In this document: piece by piece, positions 23,988 to 33,167 of the stretch
Layout of the letters: the number at the start of each line of letters is the position of its first letter
How positions within the stretch are numbered: the stretch's first letter is position 1
NCBI GenBank assembly: GCA_913053235.1
Contig: CAJXFT010000009.1
Coordinates: 1 to 42,088, forward strand
Direction of reading: 5' to 3'
DNA: 42,088 nt
Source of the DNA: an uncultured Alphaproteobacteria bacterium
GTDB lineage: Bacteria > Pseudomonadota > Alphaproteobacteria > UBA828
Made by a program: the position numbers and the translations under genes
Notes under the pieces: generated by a model
What the model was told of the DNA's origin: nothing
The model's input: the letters and a program-made list of their open reading frames with translations, nothing else
The model's database searches: none

Positions 23988-26069
23988 ATGAGCTACCGCA
24001 TCACGGTCGATACCGGCGGCACCTTTACCGACATGGTGGTGGCGAGCGATGCTGGCCGGCAGGTGATCGGCAAGGCGCCGACGACGCCCGAGCGTATCTT
24101 CCACGGCATGAAGGACGCGCTCGACACGGCGGCGGACGAACTCGGCGTCGCGCCCGAACAATTGCTGGCCGAGGCGAGCGTTCTCATCTACGGCACGACG
24201 CGCGCCACCAACGCCATCGTCCAGGGCAAGGTGGCCAAGACCGCCTTTCTCACCACCCAGGGCTTTCCCGACACGCTGGTGCTGAAGGAAGGCGGCAAGC
24301 ACGGGCCGCATGATTTCACCCAGGATTTTCCCGACCCCTACATTCCGCAGAAATACACTTTCGAAATCCCCGAACGCATCGACGCCGAGGGCGGCGTGCG
24401 CACGCCGCTCGACGAAGCCGCGGCGCGTGAGATTGTCACCCGCCTCAAGGCGCATAATTTTGAGGCCATCGCCGTCTGCCTGATGTGGTCGATCATGAAT
24501 CCCGGGCATGAGCAGGCGGTGGGGCGGATGATCGAGGAGATTCTGCCCGGCGTGCCCTATACGCTGTCGCATGAGCTGGTGCCGATCATCCGCGAATATC
24601 GCCGCGCCTCGGCGACCGCCATCGACGCTTCGCTGAAACCGCTCATGCAGGAGCATTTGCGCCAGATGGAAAGCGATCTGCGCGGCGCCGGATACAAGGG
24701 CGAGATCCTCGTCTCGACCGCCGTCGGCGGCTGCATGCATGTCGAGGAACTGGCCGCGCGGCCAATTCATACCGTCAAGTCAGGCCCCGCCATGGCGCCG
24801 GTGGCCGGGCTCAACTATGCCCGTATCGAGGAATTCGGCTCTGATGTCATCATCTGCGACGCCGGTGGTACGACGTTCGATGTCGGCCTGGTGCGCGACG
24901 GCGAAGTCAAGTTCACCCGCGACACCTGGATCGGCCCGCAATGGACCGGCCACATTTTGGCGATTTCCTCGGTCGATGTGCGCTCGATCGGCGCCGGCGG
25001 CGGCTCGATCGCCTGGATCGATCCGGGCGGCTTGTTGCGCGTCGGCCCGCACAGCGCCGGCGCGGTACCGGGCCCGGCCTGCTACGGCGCCGGCGGCGAC
25101 CAGCCCACCGTGACAGACGCCGCCCTGGTGCTCGGCTATCTCGACGCCCAGTATTTTCTCGGCGGGCGCATGGCGCTCGACATGGCGGCGGCGCGCAAAG
25201 TGATCGAGACCATCGCCGAGGGCATCGGCGGGTCCATAGAGGAGGCCGCCTACGCCATCATGAGCCTGGCCAGCGAATACATGATCAAGGCGATCCATGA
25301 CATCACCGTGACGGAGGGCTTCAACCCGGCCGAGAGCGCGCTCGTCGCCGGCGGCGGCGCGGCCGGCCTCAACATCATGACGATTGCCGACGAGCTCGGC
25401 TGCAAGCGCGTCATCCTGCCCAAGACCGCCAGCGCGCTGTCGGCCTGCGGCATGCAGTTCTCCGACATCATCGCCGAACACAGCGCCAGCAAGGTGACGC
25501 TGAGCGGCAATTTCAACTATGACGGCGTGAACCAGGCGCTTGAGGCGATCGACGACGAGTTGGGACGATTCGTCAAGACCCTCGAAAGCCGCGGGTTGGA
25601 AGATTCGAGCATCGAATATTTCCTCGAGGCGCGCTACCTGTTCCAGGTCTGGGAGCTCGACGTGCCGATAAGCATTCACCGCTTCCGCGACCAGAAAGAC
25701 GTCGATGCCCTGGTGGCGGCGTTTCACGATGTGCATGAGCGCGTCTTCGCCGTGCGCGACGTCGAAAGCCAGGTCGAATGCCTCAACTGGAAAGGCCGGG
25801 CGCGGGTGCGCCTCGCCCATCCGCCGGAGCAGGCCGTCGGCGCCGATGTTTCGGGCGACAACAAGCCGGTGGCTGAGCGCGCCGCCTATTTCGGCCCCAT
25901 TGGGCGCATCGACACGCCGATCTATCACGGCAACGAGCTCAGCCATGGTGCGCTGATTACCGGCCCGGCGATCATCGAGGAGCCGACCACCACATTGGTG
26001 GTTAACCCCGGCATGTCGGCACGCCTCAGCGGCGCCGACAATTACCTGCTCGAAACAGAAGCGAATTGA
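23988..26069 (+). CDS. hyuA: Hydantoinase/oxoprolinase family protein, subunit A
   Basis: The 693-residue protein matches HyuA of ATP-dependent hydantoinases, 5-oxoprolinases and acetone carboxylases, which use ATP to activate an amide or ketone. An actin-like ATP-binding start is visible (VDTGGTFTDMVV, residues 6-17), then IYGTTRATNAIVQGK, VGGCMHVEELAARPIHTVKSGPA and the second phosphate motif CDAGGTTFDVGLVRDG (about 289-304). PGPACYGAGGDQPTVTDA follows. GGGAG lies 7 bases before ATG 23988. The partner subunit starts 15 bp after the stop. The substrate could be a hydantoin, a lactam or another cyclic amide; the family is too broad to choose. The operon converges with the molybdenum hydroxylase operon. 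Confidence 0.92.
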   Translation: MSYRITVDTGGTFTDMVVASDAGRQVIGKAPTTPERIFHGMKDALDTAADELGVAPEQLLAEASVLIYGTTRATNAIVQGKVAKTAFLTTQGFPDTLVLKEGGKHGPHDFTQDFPDPYIPQKYTFEIPERIDAEGGVRTPLDEAAAREIVTRLKAHNFEAIAVCLMWSIMNPGHEQAVGRMIEEILPGVPYTLSHELVPIIREYRRASATAIDASLKPLMQEHLRQMESDLRGAGYKGEILVSTAVGGCMHVEELAARPIHTVKSGPAMAPVAGLNYARIEEFGSDVIICDAGGTTFDVGLVRDGEVKFTRDTWIGPQWTGHILAISSVDVRSIGAGGGSIAWIDPGGLLRVGPHSAGAVPGPACYGAGGDQPTVTDAALVLGYLDAQYFLGGRMALDMAAARKVIETIAEGIGGSIEEAAYAIMSLASEYMIKAIHDITVTEGFNPAESALVAGGGAAGLNIMTIADELGCKRVILPKTASALSACGMQFSDIIAEHSASKVTLSGNFNYDGVNQALEAIDDELGRFVKTLESRGLEDSSIEYFLEARYLFQVWELDVPISIHRFRDQKDVDALVAAFHDVHERVFAVRDVESQVECLNWKGRARVRLAHPPEQAVGADVSGDNKPVAERAAYFGPIGRIDTPIYHGNELSHGALITGPAIIEEPTTTLVVNPGMSARLSGADNYLLETEAN

Positions 26070-26084
26070 GGGAAGGAAAAGACC

Positions 26085-27872
26085 ATGAGCACAGATAAGA
26101 ATGGCGGCGCTTCCCAGCTCGATTCGGTGTTGATTTCGATATTGGCCAACCGGCTCGACGGCATCGTGCGGGAAATGTCCAACACCCTGTTGCGCGCGGC
26201 GCGCTCCGCCGTGATCGCCTCGGCGCGCGATTTCTCCTGTGCGCTCTGTACCGGCGACAACCGCCTGCTCTCCGCCGCCGAGGGCCTGCCGGTGCATATC
26301 TTCGGCTCGCATCTGCAAACCCAGGCGATGTGCGACCTGCATGACGACCTCGCCGAGGGCGACGCCTTCCTGCACAATGACAACTATCTCGGCAACACCC
26401 ATTCGGCCGATTTGACGGTGCTCGTCCCCGTCTTCATCGATGGCGAGCACATGTTTACCGCCTGCGCCAAGGCGCATCAGGCCGATATCGGCAATTCCAT
26501 TCCCTCCACCTATCACGCCCTCGCGCACGACGTGTATGAGGAGGGCGCGATGATCTTCCCCTGCGTCCGCGTGCAGGCGAATTACGAGATGAACGGCGAT
26601 ATCATCCGCATGTGCCGCCGCCGCATCCGCGTACCGGAGCAATGGTATGGCGATTTCCTCGCAGCACTTGGCTCGGCGCGCATCGCCGAACGCCGCCTCA
26701 AGGAATTGTGCGCCAAATACGGCAAGGACCAGATCAAGCAATTCATCGAGGAATGGTTCGACTATTCCGAACGCATGATGGTGCAGACGATCCGCGAATT
26801 GCCCAAGGCCAAGATCGTCAACGAGGGAGCGCATGACCCGTTCGAGCCGATCCTGCCGGACGGCATTCCGATCAAGGTCGAGCTCACCCTCGATCCGGAC
26901 GAGGCGATGATAGAGATTGACTTGCGCGACAATATCGATTGCGTCGATTGCGGCCTCAACCAGTCCGAGGCTTGCGCCATCAACAATGTGGTGGCCGGCG
27001 TGTTTCACAGCCTGGCGGGCGACCTGCCGCATAATGCCGGGTCGTTCCGCCGCATCACCGTGCATCTCCGCGACGGCTGCGTGGTCGGCCGGCCGAGCTT
27101 CCCGCACAGCGCCTCGATGGCGACCACCAATGTCGCCGACCGCCTCGTCAATCTCACCCAATCGGCGTTCGCGCAATTGGGCGACGGCCAGGGGCTGGCC
27201 GAGGGCGGCAGCGCCATGGCGGCGGGCTTCGCGGTGGTCTCCGGCAATGATTTCCGGCGCGGCGGCGAGCCTTTTATCAACCAGCTCATGACGGCGGTGA
27301 ACGGCGGCCCGGCCAGCCCCCAGGCCGACGGCTGGGTGACCTACGGCCTGCCCGTGGTCGCCGGCCTGATGTACCGCGACAGCATGGAGCTGGCCGAGAT
27401 CAAGCAACCGATTCATTTCGAAAGTTTGCGCCTCACCGCCGCCAGCGGCGGCGCCGGGCGTTTTCGCGGCGGACCGGCGACCGAAGTCATCTACGGCCCG
27501 CGCCAGGATCCGATGACGGTGGTCATTCCCTCCGACTGCCAGATCAACCCGGCGCGCGGCGTGCGCGGCGGGCAGGACGGCGGAGCGGCGGCGCAGTGGA
27601 AGGTGAGCGCCAATGGCGACGAAACCAAATTGCCCAATGTGGTGCAGATCGAATTGCAGGCGGGCGAGTTCGTGCGCGGCCTGGAGGCCGGCGGCGGCGG
27701 CTATGGCAGCCCCCATGAGCGCGCCCCCGAACGCGTCTTGAAAGACGTCGAACGGGGTTGGGAAACCGTCGAGCGCGCGCGCGACATCTATGGCGTGGCG
27801 CTCACCGGCAGCGTCGAAGATGACGATCTGGCGGTCGACAGGAAAGCGACCGAGGCGGCGCGCGCCGGCTAA
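26085..27872 (+). CDS. hyuB: Hydantoinase/oxoprolinase family protein, subunit B
   Basis: HyuB (595 residues) forms a complex with HyuA and carries the cleavage half of the reaction. Family motifs are in order: IVREMSNTLLRAARSAVIASARDFSCAL near the start, FLHNDNYLGNTHSADLTV (about 97-114), NVVAGVFHSLAGDLPHNAGSF (about 302-322) and GGAGRFRGGPATEVIYGP near 460. The GGGYGSPHERAPERVLKDVERG motif close to the end is usual. Start ATG 26085 has GGAAGG 8-9 bases ahead. Its stop overlaps the stop of the convergent molybdenum hydroxylase large subunit, so the two transcripts must overlap. Confidence 0.92.
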   Translation: MSTDKNGGASQLDSVLISILANRLDGIVREMSNTLLRAARSAVIASARDFSCALCTGDNRLLSAAEGLPVHIFGSHLQTQAMCDLHDDLAEGDAFLHNDNYLGNTHSADLTVLVPVFIDGEHMFTACAKAHQADIGNSIPSTYHALAHDVYEEGAMIFPCVRVQANYEMNGDIIRMCRRRIRVPEQWYGDFLAALGSARIAERRLKELCAKYGKDQIKQFIEEWFDYSERMMVQTIRELPKAKIVNEGAHDPFEPILPDGIPIKVELTLDPDEAMIEIDLRDNIDCVDCGLNQSEACAINNVVAGVFHSLAGDLPHNAGSFRRITVHLRDGCVVGRPSFPHSASMATTNVADRLVNLTQSAFAQLGDGQGLAEGGSAMAAGFAVVSGNDFRRGGEPFINQLMTAVNGGPASPQADGWVTYGLPVVAGLMYRDSMELAEIKQPIHFESLRLTAASGGAGRFRGGPATEVIYGPRQDPMTVVIPSDCQINPARGVRGGQDGGAAAQWKVSANGDETKLPNVVQIELQAGEFVRGLEAGGGGYGSPHERAPERVLKDVERGWETVERARDIYGVALTGSVEDDDLAVDRKATEAARAG

Positions 27873-30181
27873 CCCTTCGCCAACAGGGCGTTGAGGACGC
27901 GCTCCGGAGTCAGGGGGATTCGCTTGAGGCGGAGACCGGTGGCGGCCGAGACGGCGTTGTTGATAGCCGGCGCCGCGGCCACCAGGGGCTGCTCGGCGAC
28001 GCCCTTGACGCCGAGCGGGTGGCTTACCTCCGGCGTCTCGAGGACGATGGCGTTGATGCGCTCGGGCGCCTCCATGGCGCCGGGAAATTTGTAATCCATG
28101 AAGCTCGGATTGACCAGGCGGCAATCCTCCCACAGCAATTCCTCCGTCAGCGCATAGCCCATGCCCTGCGTGAAGGCGCCGTGAATCTGGCTTTCGATGG
28201 CGCCCGGATTGACCGCCCGCCCGGCATCGTGGGCGCACCAAGCCTCGACGACGCGCACGGCACCAGTCGCCTCGTCGACCTCGACCTCGACCGCCTGGGC
28301 GCCGAAAGAGCGCACCGAAAGCACGCCGAGATCGAGCAAGCCGCTGGTTTTGGTGTGCTCGGGATCCAACGGATCGCTGGTCATGAAGCTGCCCGAGCCG
28401 GTGATCGGCCCGCCGACGGCATATAGCGAGCGCCCGGCGATATCGGCGAAACTGACCTCGGCATTGCGCGCCGGCTCGCCGCTCACACCGACGCGCCCGC
28501 CGGGGCGGAGCTCCAGCCGCTCGGGCGCGCATTCGAGCATCGCCGCCGCGTGATCGAACAGTTGGGCGCGCACCGCCATCGCCGCCTCATGCACGGCGTG
28601 ACCGACCGTATAGGTCACACGGCTGGCGACGGTGCCGTAATTATAGGGCGCGGAATCGGTATCGGGGGTGGCGAAGCTGACCTGTTCGATATCGAGGCCG
28701 AGCGCCGCCGCGCACATCTGGCTGAGCGCCGTGTCCGAGCCCTGGCCGATATCCACGGCGCCGGTATTGACGATCACCGTGCCGTCGCCCTGCAGACGCA
28801 CGATGGCGCCGGCCGAGAGGAAGGCGCAAGTATGCGCCACGGCGGACACGCCGAGCCCGCGCTTGCATCCCGCCGGCGCGGCTCGCGGGCGCGTCCAGTC
28901 CGAAGCCGCGCGCACCGCCCGCAAGGCGTCGCCGAGGGCCGAGGAGGTGATGGTTTGCCCGCCGAGCCAGCGGTCGCCGGCCTTGATCGCATTCTTGATG
29001 CGCAGCTCGATCGGGTCGATGCCGAGCTTTTCGGCGAGCTCGTCGATTTGCGATTCGCCGGCGAAAGAGGCTTGCGGGTTGCCGAAGCCGCGAAAGGCGC
29101 CGAAGCGCAGTTTGTTGGTATAGACCGCATGGCCGAGCACGTGCACATGCGGGATGTTGTAGGGACCGCGCGCATATTGCAGCGACACGCTCAACACCGC
29201 CGGGCTGTCGTCGGCATAGGCGCCGGCGTCGAACCAAAGCTCGACCTCGCGCGCCACCAGGGTGCCGTCCGCTTTGGCGCCGGTCTTGACGCGGAGCGTG
29301 CCGGGATGGCGCGCGCGCATCGAGGTCATGTCCTCGTCGCGGCTCAGCACCAGGCGAACAGGTGCGGCGGCCTTCCTCGCCAGCATCACCGCGACGAGCT
29401 CGCCCGAGACTTCCGCCTTGCCGCCGAAACCGCCGCCGACGCGCGCCGCGACGCAACGGATCTTGGTCATCGGGATGCCGAGGCCCTCATGCAGATTGGC
29501 CTGGACGCGGAAGATGCTCTGGGTCGAAGACCACACCGTCACCCGGCCGTCGGGCGCGAAGGCGGCGAGCACCGAGACCGGCTCCATATAGGCGTGATAT
29601 TGCGCCCCCACTTCATAGACGCCCTCGACCACGATATCGGCTTCGTCGAAGCCATCGGTGCCGCGCCCCATCACCGCCTCGCCGCGGGTCATCAGATTTC
29701 CGCCATTCTCGGGCGCCGGATATATTTTGAAATAGTCGGCAAAATCCTCGTGCAACAGCGGCGCGCCTTCGGCCATCGCCTCGGCGATGGTGGCGACGGC
29801 GGGCAGCTCTTCATATTCGACTTCGACCAGGCGCGCGGCCAGGCGCGCGATCGCCTCGCTTTCCGCCGCCACCGCCGCCACCGGCTCGCCGATATAGCGC
29901 GTCTTGCCGCGTGCCAGCGCGTACTCGTCGCGTACCAACGGGCCGATGGCGCCGCCGGTGATATCCTCGGCCGTGACCACCGCCTTGACGCCGGGATGCG
30001 CCAGCGCCGCCGAGGCGTCATAGGAGAGAATCCGCGCATGCGCATAGGGGCTGGTGAGGAGCGCGCCATGCAACATGCCGGGCAGCACCATATCGCCGGA
30101 AAAAAGCGCCTGGCCGGCGGCCTTCTCCGCCGCCTCCAGACGCGGCGGGCTCTTGCCGATGGCGCTTTCGATATCGCTCAT
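27869..30181 (-). CDS. Molybdenum hydroxylase large subunit (xanthine dehydrogenase family)
   Basis: This 770-residue subunit binds the molybdopterin-cytosine-dinucleotide cofactor and hydroxylates its substrate with water. It has the ALDOX_xan_dehyd_C2-type halves. VGGGFGGKAEVSGELVA and the substrate-pocket segment FGAFRGFGNPQASF lie in the first two-thirds, IGQGSDTALSQMCAAALGLD follows, and Glu730 in GVKGVAEQPLV is the likely catalytic base. The motif is AE where many relatives have GE. The segment FRGFG argues against true CO dehydrogenase, which has a Cys-Ser loop (AYRCSFR). Start ATG 30181 overlaps the 2Fe-2S subunit stop by 4 bp, giving translational coupling. The substrate is unknown; related enzymes hydroxylate N-heterocycles, aldehydes or aromatic acids. 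Confidence 0.9.
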   Translation of the reverse strand: MSDIESAIGKSPPRLEAAEKAAGQALFSGDMVLPGMLHGALLTSPYAHARILSYDASAALAHPGVKAVVTAEDITGGAIGPLVRDEYALARGKTRYIGEPVAAVAAESEAIARLAARLVEVEYEELPAVATIAEAMAEGAPLLHEDFADYFKIYPAPENGGNLMTRGEAVMGRGTDGFDEADIVVEGVYEVGAQYHAYMEPVSVLAAFAPDGRVTVWSSTQSIFRVQANLHEGLGIPMTKIRCVAARVGGGFGGKAEVSGELVAVMLARKAAAPVRLVLSRDEDMTSMRARHPGTLRVKTGAKADGTLVAREVELWFDAGAYADDSPAVLSVSLQYARGPYNIPHVHVLGHAVYTNKLRFGAFRGFGNPQASFAGESQIDELAEKLGIDPIELRIKNAIKAGDRWLGGQTITSSALGDALRAVRAASDWTRPRAAPAGCKRGLGVSAVAHTCAFLSAGAIVRLQGDGTVIVNTGAVDIGQGSDTALSQMCAAALGLDIEQVSFATPDTDSAPYNYGTVASRVTYTVGHAVHEAAMAVRAQLFDHAAAMLECAPERLELRPGGRVGVSGEPARNAEVSFADIAGRSLYAVGGPITGSGSFMTSDPLDPEHTKTSGLLDLGVLSVRSFGAQAVEVEVDEATGAVRVVEAWCAHDAGRAVNPGAIESQIHGAFTQGMGYALTEELLWEDCRLVNPSFMDYKFPGAMEAPERINAIVLETPEVSHPLGVKGVAEQPLVAAAPAINNAVSAATGLRLKRIPLTPERVLNALLAKG

Positions 30182-30642
30182 GGGCTGAGCCTTTGCGCCG
30201 CCAGGGCGACAGCGTCGAAGACCCGGACATAGCCGGAGCAGCGGCACAGATTGCCCGAAAGAGCAGTGCGGATTTCATCGCGCGAGGGCATCGGATTATG
30301 CGCCAGAAAGGCCGTCGCGCTGACGATCATGCCGCTCATGCAAAAGCCGCACTGGATCGCCCCGGCATCGACGAAGGCCTGCTGCACGACGGATAGTTCG
30401 CCGCCTTCGCCGAGACCCTCGATGGTGGTGATATCGCGCCCCGTTACATTGACCGCCAGAACCAGGCAAGCGTTCACCGGCATACCGTCGACCAACACCG
30501 TGCAAGAGCCGCAGACGCCCTGATTGCAGGCGTTCTTCGCGCCCGTAAGCGCCATATCATCGCGCAGCGCCTCCAGCAGAGTGCGCGAGGCCGGCACACT
30601 GAGTGCGCATTCTTCGCCATTAATTCTGAGAGAGATATCCAT
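30178..30642 (-). CDS. Molybdenum hydroxylase small subunit, 2x[2Fe-2S]
   Basis: The 154-residue subunit carries electrons from the molybdenum centre to FAD. The plant-type ferredoxin cluster uses Cys39, Cys44, Cys47 (CNQGVCGSC) and Cys59. The second, all-helical cluster uses Cys98, Cys101 (CGFC), Cys133 and Cys135 (NLCRCSGY). All eight ligands are present. I use ATG 30642, whose first base overlaps the TGA of the FAD subunit; the track start is a GTG one codon earlier. It overlaps the large subunit start by 4 bp. Confidence 0.95.
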   Translation of the reverse strand: MDISLRINGEECALSVPASRTLLEALRDDMALTGAKNACNQGVCGSCTVLVDGMPVNACLVLAVNVTGRDITTIEGLGEGGELSVVQQAFVDAGAIQCGFCMSGMIVSATAFLAHNPMPSRDEIRTALSGNLCRCSGYVRVFDAVALAAQRLSP

Positions 30643-31487
30643 CACGCCCCGCCCTCAGCGGCGGCGAGGGCGCGCCCCAGCAGGCGCGGCACCAGCATCA
30701 GGCGGTATTCGGCGCTGCCGCGCACATCGTCGATGGGATCGCTCGCCTCGGCCAATATGGCGGCGGCATCGCGCACGGCATCCGCATCCAGCACCGAGCC
30801 CAGCAAGCGCGCCTCCGCTGCATCGACGCGCACCGGCGTCGCTCCAGCGGCGCCGAGCGCGACGCGCACATGGCTGCATTCGCCGCCCGCCATGGCGAGC
30901 ACCACGGCGACCGAAAGGGTGGCGTAACCGCCGTGCACGCGGGCGAATTTTTCGTAATGCCCGACGGCGCCCTCGGGCTGCACCGGCAGGGTAATCGCGG
31001 AGACCATCTCGCCCGGCTTAAGCGCCGTGGTGAGATAATCCTCGAAGAAATTTTCGGCGGCGACAACGCGCCTTGCCGCCGGGCCAGCAATTTCGATCGC
31101 GGCGTCCGCCGCCACCAGCGCCGCCGGCAGGTCGGAGCTCGGATCGCCATGCGCCACGGCGCCGCCGAGCGTGCCGATATTGCGCACTTGGGGGTGGGCG
31201 ATCCGCGCCGCCGCCTGGCGCACCACTTCGTTGCCGCCGCCAAGCCGCGCCTCATCGGCGAGGGCGGCGTGGCTGATCATGGCGCCGATGCGAAACCCGC
31301 CATCCGCCGCCGCCTCGATGGTTTGTAACTCGGCGACATCGCGCAGACTCACAAGAGCGGAAGGTTCGACCAGATCGGCGTTCATCATCGCCACCAGGGT
31401 GGCGCCGCCGGCCAGCGGCAACGCCTCCGGATCGGCGGCGAGGAGCGCCAGTGCGGCGTCGAGGCTGGTCGGCTGATAAAAATCCAT
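30642..31487 (-). CDS. Molybdenum hydroxylase medium subunit, FAD-binding
   Basis: This 281-residue protein is the FAD subunit of a three-subunit molybdenum hydroxylase. FAD-binding motifs LPLAGGATLVAMMN (about 28-41) and the pair NIGTLGGAVAHGDPSSDLP (about 108-126) are intact, and the C-terminal CO-dehydrogenase flavoprotein domain contains YEKFARVHGGYATLSVAV. ATG 31487 is chosen because MDFYQPTSLDAALALL is the family's standard beginning and GAGG precedes it. It starts 10 bp after the CoxG stop and overlaps the small subunit start by one codon. Confidence 0.93.
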   Translation of the reverse strand: MDFYQPTSLDAALALLAADPEALPLAGGATLVAMMNADLVEPSALVSLRDVAELQTIEAAADGGFRIGAMISHAALADEARLGGGNEVVRQAAARIAHPQVRNIGTLGGAVAHGDPSSDLPAALVAADAAIEIAGPAARRVVAAENFFEDYLTTALKPGEMVSAITLPVQPEGAVGHYEKFARVHGGYATLSVAVVLAMAGGECSHVRVALGAAGATPVRVDAAEARLLGSVLDADAVRDAAAILAEASDPIDDVRGSAEYRLMLVPRLLGRALAAAEGGA

Positions 31488-31497
31488 GGCCTTTGCC

Positions 31498-31971
31498 TCA
31501 GCCGCCACTTATCGCGGCAGGACTGCCCGCCTCGGCGGCGGCGCGGAAGTTTTCGGCGAATTCGGCGCCCAGCGCCTTGGCCTTCTTTTTCATGATGCCG
31601 AGGCCGAACTTGGCCAAACGCCCGACGACTTGAACGTCCGATCTATAATGCACCTTGGTCGCACCCGCGCCGGCGGCGCTCAGCGTCAAATCGCTCTTTG
31701 CCGTGAGGCGGCTGGCGTTGGTGCCCTCCTGGCCGCGCGTCTCGATGCGGGCAAAGCCGGGCGGCGCTTCTTCGCTGACCTGGATATCGAGTTTGAACAC
31801 CGTCTTGATCGGCCCGATGCCGACCTTGACCGCCGCCCGGTAGGCGCCGTCGCCGATATCCTCGACATCCTGGCAGCCGGGGACGCAAGGAGCCACAAAG
31901 GCGGCGTCGCGGATGCAATTCCAGACATGCCCGAGCGCCGCCTCGACGGTGAATTCTTCCTCGATGATCAC
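31498..31971 (-). CDS. coxG: CoxG-like SRPBCC protein
   Basis: CoxG proteins are START/Bet v1-fold proteins found with molybdenum hydroxylases, where they are thought to recruit the maturation ATPase CoxD to the membrane. The 157-residue product has FTVEAALGHVWNCIRDAAFVAPCVPGCQDVE, the family's N-terminal motif, followed by YRAAVKVGIGPIKTVFKLDIQV and the C-terminal VGRLAKFGLGIMKKKAKALGAEFAENF. GTG 31971 with GGGGGA ahead is preferred to the TTG at 32025. It lies between the PrpF-like gene (50 bp away) and the FAD subunit. The conserved C-terminal basic helix could contact membrane. Confidence 0.87.
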   Translation of the reverse strand: MIIEEEFTVEAALGHVWNCIRDAAFVAPCVPGCQDVEDIGDGAYRAAVKVGIGPIKTVFKLDIQVSEEAPPGFARIETRGQEGTNASRLTAKSDLTLSAAGAGATKVHYRSDVQVVGRLAKFGLGIMKKKAKALGAEFAENFRAAAEAGSPAAISGG

Positions 31972-32021
31972 GCGTCCCCCACTTGCTCCTGTTTCGTTGT
32001 TATGGCGCCGGCGCCCGGCTG

Positions 32022-33167
32022 TCAATCCGCGAGCGCCGCCGCTGGAACCATGACGCGGCCTTCCATCAGCCGGCGCGCGGTGCGGATTACCGTGACGCGC
32101 TCGGCCAGCCAGCTGCCCTCACCCGCACGCCGCACGCGTGCGCCGAGGGAAAGCACGCCGGAAGGATGGGCGATGGCGATCGATTCCTGGCGCCGCCAAT
32201 TCGGCGGCACCATCTCATGCACCACGGTACCGTGAATCGCGGCGGCGGTGGCGAGGCACATGGCGCCAGTGAGCGGCAGGGCGCGGTGCGGCCGCTCCAT
32301 CGATATCATGCGCGCCGTCAGCGCCATGCTGTCGGCCGCCACTTGTCGGCCCGCAAGCGTCGGCGCCGCCATCGGCGGCGCGATGAATCCGAGCTTGGGC
32401 ACGCTCAAGCCGTCGGCCGGCAGCGCCATCGCCTCGGCGGCGGCGCGCCGGATCGCCTCGAGGCGCGCCAACAACCCGTCCTCGGCCTCCAATTGCGCCG
32501 GCGTTTCGTCGCCGCGCAAGCCGATATCCGCGGCGCGCAGGAACACGCATGCCGTGGTGGCGTCGACCAAGCTCGCCTCGATGCGGCTCAACCCGGGAAC
32601 GTCGAGCCGATCCAGCGGCTTTCCCGTCGGCAGAAGCTTGCCGGTAATGGCGCCGCCGGGGTCGGCGAAATCGAGGGCGATCGGCGCGCCGCGCCCGGCC
32701 ACACCGTCAAGCTCGAAATCGCCAGCGACGCGGGCGCGGCCCGCAGCGACCTCGAAACGCGCATGGATGAGCGCGCCGCTATTGGTGTTGTGCAGGCAAA
32801 GCACGACCTCGCCATCGCCAACCTGTACAAGTCCCTCATCGACCGCGAACGGGCCGACCGCCGAACTCAGATTTCCGCAATTGCTGCGCCAATCGATGAC
32901 GCCCTGGTCCACCGCGACCTGGCCGAAGCTGTAATCCAGTACCGCCTCGGCGCGGCTTGGCGGGGCGACGATGACGACCTTGCTGAGCGAGGAAATACCG
33001 CCGCCCATACCATCGAGCTGGCGCTCATAGGGATCGGGGCTGCCCATGGCAGCGAGTAATATCCGGTCACGGACGTGACTTTCTGGCGGCAGATCGCGGG
33101 CGTGGAAAAACAGGCCCTTGCTGGTGCCGCCGCGCATGAATACGGCGGCGATGGCGCGTTGGCTCAC
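32022..33167 (-). CDS. PrpF-like isomerase (DUF453 / 4-oxalomesaconate tautomerase family)
   Basis: This 381-residue protein belongs to the PrpF family, which shifts double bonds in unsaturated tricarboxylic or oxo-acids (2-methylaconitate, 4-oxalomesaconate). The N-terminal FMRGGTSKGLFFHARDLP is the signature, followed by LDGMGGGISSLSKVVIV and the second-half IDWRSNCGNLSSAVGPFAVDEG. The fold is diaminopimelate-epimerase-like, with a basic residue in the first motif and the Cys of SNCGN as candidate acid/base groups. The start GTG overlaps the stop of the flavoprotein gene by 4 bp. Family members act on products of aromatic ring cleavage or citrate-type acids, which would suit the flavoprotein upstream. 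The true substrate is unknown. Confidence 0.88.
   Translation of the reverse strand: MSQRAIAAVFMRGGTSKGLFFHARDLPPESHVRDRILLAAMGSPDPYERQLDGMGGGISSLSKVVIVAPPSRAEAVLDYSFGQVAVDQGVIDWRSNCGNLSSAVGPFAVDEGLVQVGDGEVVLCLHNTNSGALIHARFEVAAGRARVAGDFELDGVAGRGAPIALDFADPGGAITGKLLPTGKPLDRLDVPGLSRIEASLVDATTACVFLRAADIGLRGDETPAQLEAEDGLLARLEAIRRAAAEAMALPADGLSVPKLGFIAPPMAAPTLAGRQVAADSMALTARMISMERPHRALPLTGAMCLATAAAIHGTVVHEMVPPNWRRQESIAIAHPSGVLSLGARVRRAGEGSWLAERVTVIRTARRLMEGRVMVPAAALAD

Noticed and set aside
24780-28532. A 1250-residue minus-strand ORF
   Set aside because: It is the antisense of hyuA and hyuB, continuing into another frame of the molybdenum hydroxylase gene. Its composition is Arg/His/Ala/Asp-rich with no family motif, as expected of shadow frames in high-GC DNA.
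28550-30232. A 560-residue plus-strand ORF
   Set aside because: It is antisense to the molybdenum hydroxylase large subunit and has only repetitive Arg/Ala/His-rich sequence.
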